Assembly (NCBI GenBank): GCA_047967505.1
Contig: CM106538.1
DNA from: Dipteris shenzhenensis
Taxonomy: Eukaryota; Polypodiophyta; Polypodiopsida; Gleicheniales
Direction: 5' to 3' (one strand)
DNA length: 64,000 bases
The notes beneath the pieces were generated by a model, which was not told where the DNA came from, searched no databases, and was given only the letters and a program-made list of their open reading frames with translations. Of the stretch, positions 33,598-44,734 are shown piece after piece (positions within the stretch are counted from its first letter, which is position 1; every line of letters starts with the position of its first letter). Position numbers and translations under genes: made by a program.

Positions 33598-34022
33598 TCT
33601 CCCTCCCTCCCTCTCTCTCTCTCTCTCCCTCCTTCCTCCCTCCCTTCCTCCCTCCCTCCTCCTCCCTCTCCCTCTCCCTCCCTCCCCCTCCCTCCTCCTC
33701 TCCCATCCTCTGTCTTGCTCCTCCTCCCTCCTCCCTCTCCCCTCCTCATCCTCCTTCTGGCTCCTCCTCCCTCCTTCCTCTGCCCTCCTTCTCTAGCCAC
33801 CCAAGCTCCCTGTCCTCTCCTCCTACCTCCTGCAGAATCTCTCCCCTCCTCCTCCCTCCTGTAGCATCTCTCCCCTCCTCCTCCCTTCTGAAGCAGCTCC
33901 TTCCCTCCCTTCTACACTTGTCGCCCTACTCTCCTCCTCCTCTTCCTCTTGCCCTCATCTGCTTCTCCTCCTCCCTCTTTCTTGCTACTCTCTCCCTCTC
34001 ACTGCTCCACCTTTGCCAGCTC
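33598..34022. repeat. CCT-rich low-complexity leader
   Basis: Pyrimidine-only (CCCTCC, CTCCTC, CTCTCT) over about 400 bp between the left TIR and the family B start codon. It includes an imperfect repeat CTGCAGAATCTCTCCCCTCC near 33830-33890. Confidence 0.85.
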
Positions 34023-34069
34023 TCCCCTGTGTTTTAGCCTACATCAGTGATACCTCTCTTTGAGTACTC

Positions 34070-36920
34070 ATGGCACCATTCGAGGACATATCCAACAAGT
34101 ACCATGTGAACCTACAACTGGAGGCAGAATATGCAAGCACATGCCATTTGGGATATAGTGGAACTCCTCAAAGTGTGCTCCATAGTCTTCAATTACAAGG
34201 GATGATGGCATCTTGACCTTTGGGTGGATGGAAACTTGTATCCTTTAGACCCTACCACCCAAAAGAGTCCTCCATTTCATACAGTGCATGATGTTGTTCG
34301 GTTTGTTGGCAATGGACATGCTAGATTGCTCGGTTATTGCAATCAATTGAACCATTCTCAGACATTGGCTATGCAAGCAAGCGAGGTGCAGAGAGCCCAA
34401 GCAAAAGAACTTGCACATTTGGGAAATATTACTATCGTGGCAATGCATAATAGTGTGCAGAATCTCCAATTGCAAAACAAAGAACTCAGTGATGACAAAG
34501 CACATGCACTGGACTTGGAGCGATATGAATTGGAAGAATCAATCCAGAAGCTTGTTGAAAGCAAACAAGATTTGGAAAGGTCTATCTATGGCTAAGTTCA
34601 ATGTGCTGTGGAGAAGGAACGAGAGAAGTCGATAGAATGACTACAAAAGTTGAAGGGAACACCTTTGGGACTGAAGGAGATTAAAAGACAATTGCATTCT
34701 ATGGATGCATTGTCCCAATAGTGGTGCCCAAAAGAGGAGAATATGGGCTGCAAGGTTAGCTCCCCAAATTTTTAATGAAATTTCTTACTCCAAAATATTC
34801 ATGGTGTTGCATTGTTTCCACTAAGACACATTTGTACTCTACTTCAGGAATTTCATGGAGGATGTGATGGGAACAATGGAAATGGATGATAGTGATCCTT
34901 CATATGTTCTAAGAAGTTTAATAAAGCCAAGTGATGTCATGGAAGTGTTGAAGGACCCTAGACTAAAAGGGCTATGTGAACAAGTTGCTAGAGAGGTAAT
35001 GAAGGACTTCAAGGGCCTCGTGCAAGCAAAGGAGGTGCTTGGAGCTTGTGATGCTACTGGTGTAATTCGTGAAGCTAACGACTCTGTTTTCAAAATTTTC
35101 AAGCCTGCTATGGAGAAAAAGTATAAGATATCTACAATGCCATTGCCAACACCATGGTCTGTAAGGCTTGCATGTTAAGAAAAAAACCAATGTGCTAGAG
35201 AAAAGCTTGGAGGATACCATTGTGTAAGTGGCACAATGACTTGGAAGAGTAAAAAGAAATTTGGCATCCAAATGTTTGATATGAATGCTTTCAATAATGT
35301 TTACGTGGATGTAGAGAATTTGTAGAGAGCCATGGTCAAATTCTATGGGATAAGAGAAGAAGGTAAGAGGAATTCCCTCTTCACATTCAACTTTATTTCT
35401 TCTCATTTCTATATCCTTACTGTATTTCTCTTTCATTGTACAGATGGCAAGCTAGTATTTGTTATAAAAATGGATGAAACTCAGTTGGTAAAAGAGCACA
35501 AGCTAGAGAGGGTGAGCATTTGTATTATGAATGATGCCTTATGTTTTGCTCAAGGGGATGAGGAAGTGGAGCAAGGTTTCTCATTCCAATCTGAGAAGGA
35601 CATATGGTGGCTTGTAGCCTTTGAGACCCCAAAGGAGTACCATGAGACATTGAAGTGGGTTTTAGAGAGAACGGGCATCCCATCGATTATTCGAAGACAA
35701 GAGGCAGGGCAAACATTAATAGTGGATGGACATGGAACGTTTCAAGTTGAATGGCATCTAGTTGGTGATTTGAAGACCCTCAGTGCTTGTATGGTTGTGA
35801 TACAAGTGCAGATGCAAAATGGACATGCTTGTATTGCACCCACTCTCAGAAGATGCAAAAGGGAAGCCTACAGTGGGAAAATGGCATCCTTTCTTGCAAC
35901 CAAAGTGCAGCCCCTAATCATCACAAAAAGGATCCTAACTGGGAGCCCATTCTACCAATTCCATTGGAGCAAGTACACGTGTGTACTTTGCATGCTGAAC
36001 TGTGTATACATGATAAGTTACTCTATCTCCATCTAGTTTATGCTTGGAATTTGAGGCCACAGCAAGTATGTGCACAATGCAGTGCAAAAGCTGAAGAACT
36101 ATTCTCACTAATGGGACTTCACAAAGGCAATGCGAAGCTTAAGCAGGACAAGAAACAATCAGAAAAGACACAAAATCTTCCTGCTAGAGTGTCCATGGGT
36201 GGAGGAAAGGCAAGGAGGTTCTTATCCAACCACAATGCTAATAAAGAAAAACATACATTGGCTCAAAGCACCCTAGGTTGGGAGTACTGGAAAGCTTTGT
36301 GTGAGTGCACTACAAATCTAGCTTCACATCTACGAATTGTTACCTTGAGAGCGAAATTGTGGACAAAGCTTGATGCATTTATAAAGTTGCTTAGACAAGG
36401 TCAAATAGATGAGCTTTATTATGAGAGATTCAGGACAACATTGGGAGAATTCATATCATTGATGGGAGAAGCATGGGGGGAGTCACATATTACACATTAC
36501 ATGGTAATCCTCCTCAGCTTGAAATTTTGTGCTTTAAACTTGAGTCAGCTTATGTTTCTAATATGATGTTTTTCTTTGTAGCATATTCTTTACGCACATG
36601 CACCATGGTTTGTGGAGCAATGGGGCCCTCTGTCCATTTGGAATACTCAAGGAATGGAGAAATCGCACTACAAAGCAAAGGCAGCATACTTCAAGAATAC
36701 AAGGCGTGGGGGTGGTATCGCACGAAGTAATGCACTACATGAAATGTTCGACTAGTTTTATAGATGTGTAGAGGCCAGGACTCTCAAGTGCAATAAGGTA
36801 GAGGTATCAAGTCTCACAAAAGTGGTTCAACGTGTCAAGAAGACAAGGAGATGTGTTGCTTGGAAGTCCTCAATAGGGAGCCAAGGGGTTGCGCTTTGGT
36901 TACAATGTAGAGTCAGATAG
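34070..36920 (+). pseudogene. Family B transposase-like gene, copy B
   Basis: The start at 34070 (MAPFEDISNKY) matches copy A. A coiled-coil-like segment follows (34300-34590), then EVMKDFKGLVQ near 35000. A canonical GT-AG intron lies at 35363-35443 (AAGGTAAGAG to TTGTACAG). Next come DGKLVFVIKMDET, WHLVGDLKTL, a 1-nt frameshift near 35777, and a cysteine motif CLYGCDTSADAKWTCLYC. VHVCTLHAELCIHDKLLYLH is near 35975, a Lys-rich middle follows, then LHGNPPQLEILCFKLE (36494-36540) and, after another frameshift or splice near 36583, HILYAHAPWFVEQWGPLS and QGMEKSHYKA, ending at 36920. The acidic residues in GDLKTL and QGMEKSH are placed like DDE/D catalytic residues. I recall similar uncharacterised proteins in other eukaryotes but no formal name. 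A poly(A) signal AATAAA follows at 36968. Confidence 0.55.
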
Positions 36921-36967
36921 GGGAGGCATTGGGTCCTAAGAGAACCCCAAATGTAAAATGTTTGATG

Positions 36968-36973
36968 AATAAA
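36968..36973 (+). promoter_or_regulatory. Poly(A) signal after family B gene
   Basis: AATAAA lies 48 bp after the stop codon of the family B frame. Downstream sequence is T/G-rich. Confidence 0.45.
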
Positions 36974-37152
36974 GTTAACACTATTTTGAGTCAATTATAG
37001 ATTCCAAAATTCACAAATTTGTTTGGAAATTGCAGAATTGCATGTGCGACATGGTAGGGTGGAGGGGTGAGTGGGTTGGGAGGGAGGGTGGTGAAGATTA
37101 AGTATTACCGAACTGGTAACAAAAGACCAGGGGGGGAGGGGGTGCACTCAAA

Positions 37153-37222
37153 AAACCCTAATTTAAAAGAAATACACTAAAGTGCTTTAAAAAAGACTAT
37201 ATAAAGCACTTCAAAACCCTAA
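37153..37222 (+). promoter_or_regulatory. Telo-box and TATA promoter of the H3-like gene
   Basis: Two exact telo boxes AAACCCTAA (37153-37161 and 37214-37222) flank a TATATAAA box at 37198-37205, 32 bp before the ATG at 37237. In plants telo boxes are typical of promoters of ribosomal-protein, histone and replication genes, so the arrangement suits a histone-type gene. A transcription start near 37230 would leave almost no 5' UTR. Confidence 0.6.
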
Positions 37223-37892
37223 AATCCCTAATTTCTATGGCACTAGTTAAACAAATTACTAGATCCACTAGACATCATTTAGGTGCTACCTACTCTCCTG
37301 CTCACAACTCCATGGCCTCCATACACATTGCAAGCCCCAGTGGCCAAGAGGGAAATGATCAGCAGGGATTTGAAGGCGGTTCTCTTCATCAAGAGTCCCA
37401 GCAATACAAGTCCCCACCATCCGACTCTCATGGGGGATCCTAGGGATCTCAGCACGATGACGAATCCAAGCACGATCAGGGGTCCTCTCAGTCCTTCCAT
37501 ACAACTAACCGTGGAAGTAGAGAGGTCTCCCAAGAGGGACAAAATAGTCCAATCAATCGTGATCAACTGCCCCTCCCTCCTCTTTGGGGTCTTGGCATGG
37601 AGCATCTAGACCAACAAGGGGAGCAAGAAAGGCAAAGAGAGGAGATGGAGAGATTAAAGGGGCCACAACAAGAGGAAGTATTTGGCAGGCTCACATATAT
37701 AATGAACCTTGGCCCCAATCCTCCAACCAAGTAGACCACACTGAAGAGCACCATCAACCCTCTGTGCCTCGAGATTGTCACATATGAAGAGCCTCTAGTA
37801 CGAGTTGAGCAAGAGTCTCAGCTTGCTATCTCATAGCCTCATCAAAAGGAAAAGGGACCAAGGACAAAGAAGACCCCTAGGCATGACAAGCC

Positions 37893-38061
37893 TGTGGGGT
37901 TAAAGGTCACTGTGCCTTAACCCCAGTTATGTACAATACTCAAACACATATATAAATGAATGAAAAAGAAGATTAGGGTGGTTCTGCACCCACCAAACTT
38001 GTGTGGCTCTCTGTCTCTCTCTCTCCTTCTTCCGTTCTTGCTTCCGTTGAGAGCACTCTCA
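37893..38061 (+). repeat. 5' LTR of copia element 3
   Basis: 169 bp with ATATATAAAT as TATA-like text near 37947. The partner is 43602-43770. Confidence 0.95.
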
Positions 38062-39493
38062 ACTGGTATCAGAGCCCGGGTGATCTAGCTGAGCGTGCGT
38101 GAATGCTTGGAAGCTCAGCAGCTCTGTGGGAGGAAGGAGAAGCTCTGTGGGAAGCTTTGTGGGTGACTTTACTTGCATCCGAGTGTGTAGAGACCTTGGA
38201 GGAACCTTTGGAAAAGTCACTTTGGCTTTGCGAAGTGGTTTTGAGAGCCTGTTAAGAGCTTTCAAAGAAAAAGTCGTTTTTTGAGCTTTTCCCTGTTCCG
38301 TTCGATGACAGAGACTCCGTATTGACTTGTAGAGGCAACTATTGCTTGCTTTTGGTGTCCACATTACTTCAAGAGCTTGGAAACACCTTCATTCTTGAAT
38401 CCGGGATCATTTCATTGGATTTCTGGCTCTCTGTGTCAGTTTCTGCGTTTTTTGCCCGGGTGTTGGAACTCAAGTTTGGAGCAACCATTTGTAGATCTGT
38501 CAGTTCCGGTGGACTCAGGAGGTCCTAAAACTGCTATGTTGCTCATCATTCGCACTCCGGTGGAGTTTACAGATAGCTCTGTTTCCAAAAACGTTTTTCA
38601 ATCCGTGTGTTGGACCCAGTGATTGAGACCACGGTTTCCAAAACCGTTTGTCCCATTGCGTTCCGGACACCCAAAAACCCCTACCTGTCAGTTCTTGCGC
38701 AATTCGGTGGAGGATTTTTAGAGCTCTGTGTATTCGATTTCGTCTCTCTGTTATGCATTTTTCATTCTAAGGTTTTGAAACCTTAGATTTATGCCACATG
38801 GCAGTGGATAAGTGTTGACTCCCATTTCTCACTCATCGGTTGGGATTTTGGAGTTCTGGCAGAAGAGAGATATTTGCAGATTTTCTTGCTGAGTCCGATT
38901 ATGCAATGGCGCCCATGTTTTGAGGCATCTCAGGTTCTATTTTCAGTAGCGCTCATTACCGTGGGACTATGATTTCTTGAGCATACCTTATGCAGATCAC
39001 TCTGGTTACAGTTTGAGCAGTGTGCGCTCATTCATGGTATGCATTGGGTTGCAATGGATGATTTATAGGCCATTTGGATGCATTTTGGTCCTTGTTGGAT
39101 GCACTGATAGGCCCAAATTGCCTTGTGGGATGCTATTTTTTATGGATGCTTTGGACATGGATGCTATTTTATGCTGAGGGACAGCTTTGACACATTGTTG
39201 GTGATGCAGTGATAGTGCTATGCTCTCTTGGATGAGATATAATTGATGCATATGCTAGTGGACGGTGTTTATGCTTGAGTCATTTGGCACTTATTGGCAT
39301 TTTCTTTTGGGCCAGATTTGCTCATATGGATGCATAGTATATGCACATGAGTCAGATGCATCTTTTGATGCTTTGAGCTTTGAGTTTTGGTGATATTTCA
39401 CTCTATTGTGGCATACATATTTGGGTGCACCTGGTATTTGGTGTGATTCTCTCTTGCAGGCACTAGCATTTGGGATTTTGCTTTATTTGCATC
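38062..39493 (+). other. Long untranslated leader of copia element 3
   Basis: 1.4 kb between the primer binding site and the gag ATG, far longer than the LTR. There is no frame longer than about 80 codons and no recognisable domain. Rich in TTTTGG and GGATGC phrases (39020-39400), it has the look of structured or repetitive RNA leader sequence. It may hold packaging signals, which is inference. Confidence 0.6.
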
Positions 39494-42400
39494 ATGGCAT
39501 CCTCTTCCATGCCTGAAAAGGAGTTTTTCAGCATTAAAAAGTTTGATGGGACAAACTTTTCTTTGTGGAAAGAACAAATAAGGGATGTGTTTATTCAAAA
39601 GAAGCAGATTAAACCCTTGGCAGGGATTGAAGCTAAGCCTGCAAATATGTCTGAGGATGATTGGAATGAGTTAGATGCATTAGCAAAGTCTACTATTAGA
39701 CTTCATCTTGCAGAGTCAGTTTATTTCACAGTAGTAAATGAGCAGACTACAGAAGATTTGTGGAAGAAACTGTGTGCCACTTATGAGAAGGAAACTGCCT
39801 CTAATAAAGTTTACCTCATGAAGAGGTTGTTTGAGCTGCAGATGAAGGAAGGGGTCTCCATTGCTTCTCACTTGAATGAACTCAATGTTATTTTCAGCCA
39901 GCTTCAGGCTCAGAAAATGAATTTTGATGCGGAGACTAGGGCAATATTTCTCTTATGTTCATTGCCATCCTCATGGGATACCTTCCGTACAGCTCTCAGT
40001 AACTCTGCACCTTGTGGAGTACTGAAATTTGATGATGTTGTGGGTAGCTTGTTGGCCGAGGAGATTAGATGGAAGTCTATGGATGGCAACAAGCAGGATG
40101 CAACCTTAAATGTGCAAAGGGGCAGATCACAGTTCAGGGGGAAGTCCCAAGAAAGAGTGAAGTCATGTAGCAAATCCAGGGCACGGAACATTGAGTGTTA
40201 CCATTGTGGCAAGAAGGGCCATATGAAAAAGGATTGCTACAAGCTGAAAAGAGAGCAAAAGAATAAGAAAAAGAATGCAAATTGGTTTGCAAATCAAACG
40301 GAAGAAAGTCCAAGGGAAGACAAAGCAAAAGTGAAGATTGAGGAGATCAATGCAGTCACACATGATAGTGACAATGACGTTCTCTTCATGTCTAGTTTAT
40401 CTACAGAGTTGCTTACCACTTCAGATGATGCATATTCCCAGGATTGGATTTTGGATTCTGGTGCTTCATTCCATGTTACTCCCCATAGGGAATGGTTCTC
40501 CACTTATGATAGTGGAAAGACAGGTTGTGTGCATCTTGGAAATGACTATGCATGTGACATAGTGGGAGCAGGTGACATAAAGTTTTCTTTTGCAAATGGG
40601 TCTGCATTTGTTTTGAAACATGTGAGACATGTGCCTAGTCTTATTTCAGTGGGTCAGCTAGATGATGCTGGTTTTCACACCACTTTTGGCTTTCAAAGTT
40701 GGAAAATTCAGAAGGGCTCTATGCTTTTGGCCAGGGGTGCCAAGTGTGGGACTTTGTATCCCTTACATGTATCAGGGGTATTTGATCATGTTGTTGCAAT
40801 AACCGAGCAGCCAAGCACTTCTTTGTGGCATTGCAGGTTGGGGCACATGAGCCAGAATGGAATGAAACTCTTATGCCGTTTGGGTTATGTACCGCATTTG
40901 AGTTTCTCTGATTTTGAATTTTGTGAGCATTGTCTCTATGGGAAGCAGACTAAATCAGCCCATAAAAGAAGGGGAAAGAAAGAGTTTGAAATGCTTGATT
41001 TGGTGCATTCAGACGTATGTGGTCCCATGCCTACACGGTCATTAGGCGGGGCTAAATACTATGTGACATTCATTGATGATGCAACTAGGAAAGTGTGGGC
41101 TTATGCTATAGCTCAGAAGAGTGATGTGTTCCAGGTATTTCAGAAATGGCTGGCCTTGGTTAAGAATCAGTCAGGTAGAACGCTTAAATGCCTACGGACT
41201 GATAATGGTGGAGAGTATCTCTCTCATGACTTTTAGCATTTCTATGATACACGTGGGATTAAGAGGGAGCTCACATCCCCTCGTACTCCAGAGCAAAATC
41301 CAGTTGCAAAAAAGATAAACCGTACCATTCAAGAAAGGTTGCAATGCATGCTTTCCAATGCAAGTCTTTCTGGTGGTTTTTGGGCTGAGGCAATGAAGAC
41401 TGCAGTGCATGTGATCAATAGATCACCTAGTAAGAGTTTGGATGGTGGTATTCCTGAAGAGGCATGGAGTGGCAAGAAGCCCTCTTACTCTCATTTGCGT
41501 ATATTTGGGTGTGAGGAATATGCACATGTGCCAAAAGAGCTTCGAAAGAAGCTAGATCCTAAGTCTAGGAAATGCATCTTTCTGGGTTATGGTGAAAGTG
41601 GAGAGATGGGCTATCGTCTCTGGGATCTAGAAGCAAAGAAGATCATACGCAGCCATGATGTGGTCTTCAATGAGAAGAAGATGCATAAGGCACCCATGAG
41701 GGATGTGGAAATGAGGAGAATCACTTTCCAGGATGTGAATCCACCTGCATATGTTGATAGACAGCAAGCTGTCCATGCATCAAATGTGCAAGAAATGGTA
41801 CCACCAAGTACTCCCACAGGTGTACAATCAAGGGTAGATGATGGATCATCTGTTGGTGGAAATGATGAGCCAAATGTGGCTGATATGCAAATGGGACAGC
41901 AAGCTGAAATGCCCTTGAGAAGATCATCTAGAGTGTCTAGACCACCTGATAGGTTTGTTCTAGGGGTAGACTATGTGATGCTTTTACTGATTGCGGGGAG
42001 CCTTCTTGCTATAGAGAGGCTATGATGTGTGAGGATCAACGCAAGTGGGAGTATGCTATGCAATCAGAGATGAGTTCACTTATGAAGAATAAGACTTCGG
42101 ACTTGGTTTCTTTGCCACATGGAAAGAAAGCATTGCCATGTAAATGGGTCTACAAAATGAAGGTCACAGGTGATGATGTGCCTAGGTACAAGGCCCATTT
42201 GGTTGCTAAAGGGTTCAAGCAAGAGAAGGGTGTGGACTTTGATGAGATATTCTCTCCGGTTGTGAAGATGACCACACTTAGATGCATGCTTGGACTAGTG
42301 GCATCAGAGGATATGGAGCTTATGCAGATGGATGTCAAGACAGCTTTCTTGCATGGGGATTTGCATGAGGAAATTTACATGGTGCAGCCGGAAGGCTTTG

Positions 42401-43548
42401 AAGAAAAGGGCAAAGAGCATTTAGTTTGCAAACTGAAGAAGAGTCTCTATGGTCTTAAGCAAGCACCTAGAGAATGGTATCAGAAGTTTGATGCTTTCAT
42501 TCGGTCCCAGGGTTTTAGAAGGAGTGAAATTGATCACTGCCTCTACACTAAAAGGGCTAAGGATAATAGCCTCATAATCCTGGCACTATATGTGGATGAT
42601 ATGCTATTGGCTAGCAAGAATACTTATAAGCTCGATGCATTAAAGGCCAAGTTGCATGAGGCCTTTGATATGAAGGATTTGGGACTTGCAGGTCATATTC
42701 TTGGTATGCGCATCACGCGTGATCGGAGTAGGAAACTCCTTTGGCTTTCACAAAAAGAGTATGTTACAAAAGTATTGCAGCGTTTCAATATGGAGGGGGG
42801 GAAGGCAGTGAGTACTCCATTGCCTCCATATGTGAAACTGAGTCATACAGATAGTCCCAAATCAGATGAGGAGAGGGCCATGATGGCCAAGGTTCCTTAT
42901 GCATCAGCAGTTGGGAGTCTTATGTATGCTATGATAGCTACTAGACCAGACATTGCATTTGCAGTGGGAGTTGTTAGCCGGTATATGGCTAATCCAGGAA
43001 AGAGGCATTGGGAGGCAGTTAAGTGCATCATGAGGTACATGAAGGGTACCAAGGAGATGTGCATTTACTTTGGTAGAGGAGACATGCGTGTACTTGGGTA
43101 CACAGATTCAGACTATGCAGGGCATGTGGATAGTAGGAGATCCACTTTTGGTTATGTGTTCACCTTTGCAGGTGGTGCAGTGTCGTGGATGTCTCGCGCA
43201 CAGAAGTGCATTGATTTGTCTACCACAGGGGCTGAGTATGTTGCAGCCACAGAGGGTTGCAAGGAGGCTATATGGCTTGATCGGCTAGTGGGAGATTTGG
43301 GGATTCATACAGGTGTACCGACATTGCATAGTGATTCCATGAGTGCTATTCAGCTAGCACGGAATCCGGTCTTTCATGCAAAGACCAAACACATTGAGGT
43401 CAGGTACCATTTCATCAGGGAGATACTTGAGGACAAGCGCATAGAGCTTGTCAAGGTTCATACAGATGATAACCCTACAGATATGCTGACGAAGAGTCTA
43501 CCTAGTCAGCGGTTTGAGTATTGTCGTGTATTGATGGGCATTGGATAG
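39494..43548 (+). pseudogene. copia element 3 gag-pol polyprotein, nearly intact
   Basis: The start at 39494 (MASSSMPEKEFFSIKKFDGTN) is preferred over the earlier in-frame ATG at 39470 because it opens the usual copia gag text. Zinc knuckle CYHCGKKGHMKKDC is near 40197. Protease has WILDSGASFHVT near 40447. Integrase runs from LWHCRLGHMS..CEHCLYGK (40826-40950) through LVHSDVCGP and FIDDATRKVWAY to CLRTDNGGEYLS. RT has CKWVYKMK near 42138 and ALYVDDML near 42585. RNase H has TDSDYAGHVDSRRSTFGY near 43100 and KHIEVRYHF near 43389. Only one stop (TAG at 41234-41236) and one frameshift (about 41975-42025) break about 1,350 codons. The third integrase acid is Lys (41309-41311), so this copy should not integrate even if translated. 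Confidence 0.95.
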
Positions 43549-43601
43549 TATGCTCACTGGTTGTTCTCCCTTAAAGGCACATTGTCCTTTAAGTGGGAGG
43601 T

Positions 43602-43770
43602 TGTGGGGTTAAAGGTCACTGTGCCTTAACCCCAGTTATGTACAATACTCAAACACATATATAAATGAATGAAAAATAAGATTAGGGTGGTTCTGCACCC
43701 ACCAAACTTGTGTGGCTCTCTGTCTCTCTCTCTCCTTCTTTCGTTCTTGCTTCCGTTGAGAGCACTCTCA
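43602..43770 (+). repeat. 3' LTR of copia element 3
   Basis: 169 bp, two differences from the 5' LTR, followed by AAGCC. Confidence 0.95.
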
Positions 43771-44282
43771 AAGCCACCTCAAAGGACCCACTAGACATAG
43801 GAAGAGGAGTCTGAAGAGGCGGTTGCAAGGAAGGAGAGGTGAAAGAAGTTCAAAGTAGACAAGCAGCCATGGGGCCATGTCCAGAAGCCAGTGCAGGGTC
43901 CCCTAAAGATTAAGAGGGGAAAAAAACAGGTGTGAAGGCACTTCAAGAGATCTAGAAGTTCCAAACCACTATGGACAATCCGATTCCCTGTGCACCCTTC
44001 CAGCATGTTGTACGTGAAATAGTATAGCATTACAAGGATGATATGCATTTGACTTCAGGCGCAATGGGAGCAATTCAGGAGGCAATGGAGCAGATGACAA
44101 TAGGTCTTTTTGAAGATGCAAACTCATGTGCTATCCATGCCAAGAGAGTAATAGTGATGGACAAGGACCTTGCACTCGCCAAGCGCATCCACTCCAATCC
44201 CTCCTTTAGGCCCTAGATGTTGTTTAGGTTCATTTGGTGTAACCTGAATCATTTTGTAAATCTTTGCCCTTTGAGGCCAATG

Positions 44283-44288
44283 AATAAA
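44283..44288 (+). promoter_or_regulatory. Poly(A) signal after H3-like gene
   Basis: AATAAA lies 67 bp after the stop codon at 44214-44216. Confidence 0.45.
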
Positions 44289-44734
44289 AGATATTTTTAT
44301 GTTCTATTACTGCTCCCATGTTAGTATACATGTTACGTGATGCTTTCCATTAGTTTATGCAAGTTCAATGTGAATTTGAGCAGTTAATTGATGTTTTTTT
44401 CCATGCGTAGAAGGCAAGTCAAATAGGCATATGCACCATAGCGTGTTTTGGCATTTTTGAGCTCCCCGCATGATGCCAAACACATTTGCCTTCTACGCCA
44501 TGGTGAGATTCTTATTGGATTGCTAAAAAATGACCACTATAGTGCAAAAATTTATCTGATACCATGCTTTTGAACAGAATAGTGAATGAAAATAAAATAT
44601 TAATGCCAACAACAATTAAAGTTACAAAATACAATGACAGTATAAAATAGATTTTGTAAAAGAACACAAAATGGGGCACTGTATAAAAAGTATATATGTA
44701 TTCATATAAAATAAAAGTTCTATACAATAAGGCT

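Larger units (their letters stand above)
37893..43770 (+). mobile_element. Ty1-copia LTR retrotransposon 3, young insertion
   Basis: LTRs 37893-38061 and 43602-43770 are 169 bp each and differ at two positions. Both begin TGTGGGGTTAAAGG and end GCACTCTCA. The target-site duplication AAGCC is perfect (37888-37892 and 43771-43775). The primer binding site TGGTATCAGAGCCC starts at 38064, and the polypurine tract AAGTGGGAGG ends at 43600. LTRs this short are unusual for an element with full gag-pol. It interrupts the H3-like gene and is the most recent insertion in the window by LTR identity. Confidence 0.97.
37237..44216 (+). pseudogene. Histone H3-like gene with long N-terminal extension, split by copia element
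   Basis: The first residues, MALVKQITRST, align with the H3 tail MARTKQTARKS at M, A, K, Q and R. About 250 Ser/Gln/Glu/Lys-rich residues follow. The last ~95 residues (43929-44213) align without gaps to the H3 histone fold: GVKALQEI, KFQ, APFQHVVREIV, HYKDDMHL, GAIQEAME, GLFEDANSCAIHAKRVIVMD and KDLALAKRI. This is much closer than chance, with the FED.N.CAIHAKRV core nearly exact. Loop 1 has ordinary H3 length and lacks the extra residue and Trp of plant CENH3. Removing 37893-43775 restores the upstream frame exactly. In-frame stops are TAG or TGA (for example 37441, 43788, 43953, 44025), and a shift falls in the A7 run near 43920. AATAAA follows at 44283. The sequence is decayed; whether the element or a host locus was the source is inference. 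Confidence 0.75.

Noticed and set aside
33446-33796. 116-codon Pro/Ser/Leu frame
   Set aside because: Low-complexity CCT leader, no protein features.
37153-37230. Interstitial telomeric repeat (AAACCCT)
   Set aside because: Only isolated, untandemed copies around a TATA box; better read as telo boxes in a promoter.
43929-44216. Centromeric histone CENH3
   Set aside because: APF after the alpha-N region is reminiscent, but loop 1 has canonical H3 length and lacks the CENH3 insertion and Trp. The N-tail start resembles ordinary H3. I call it H3-like only.
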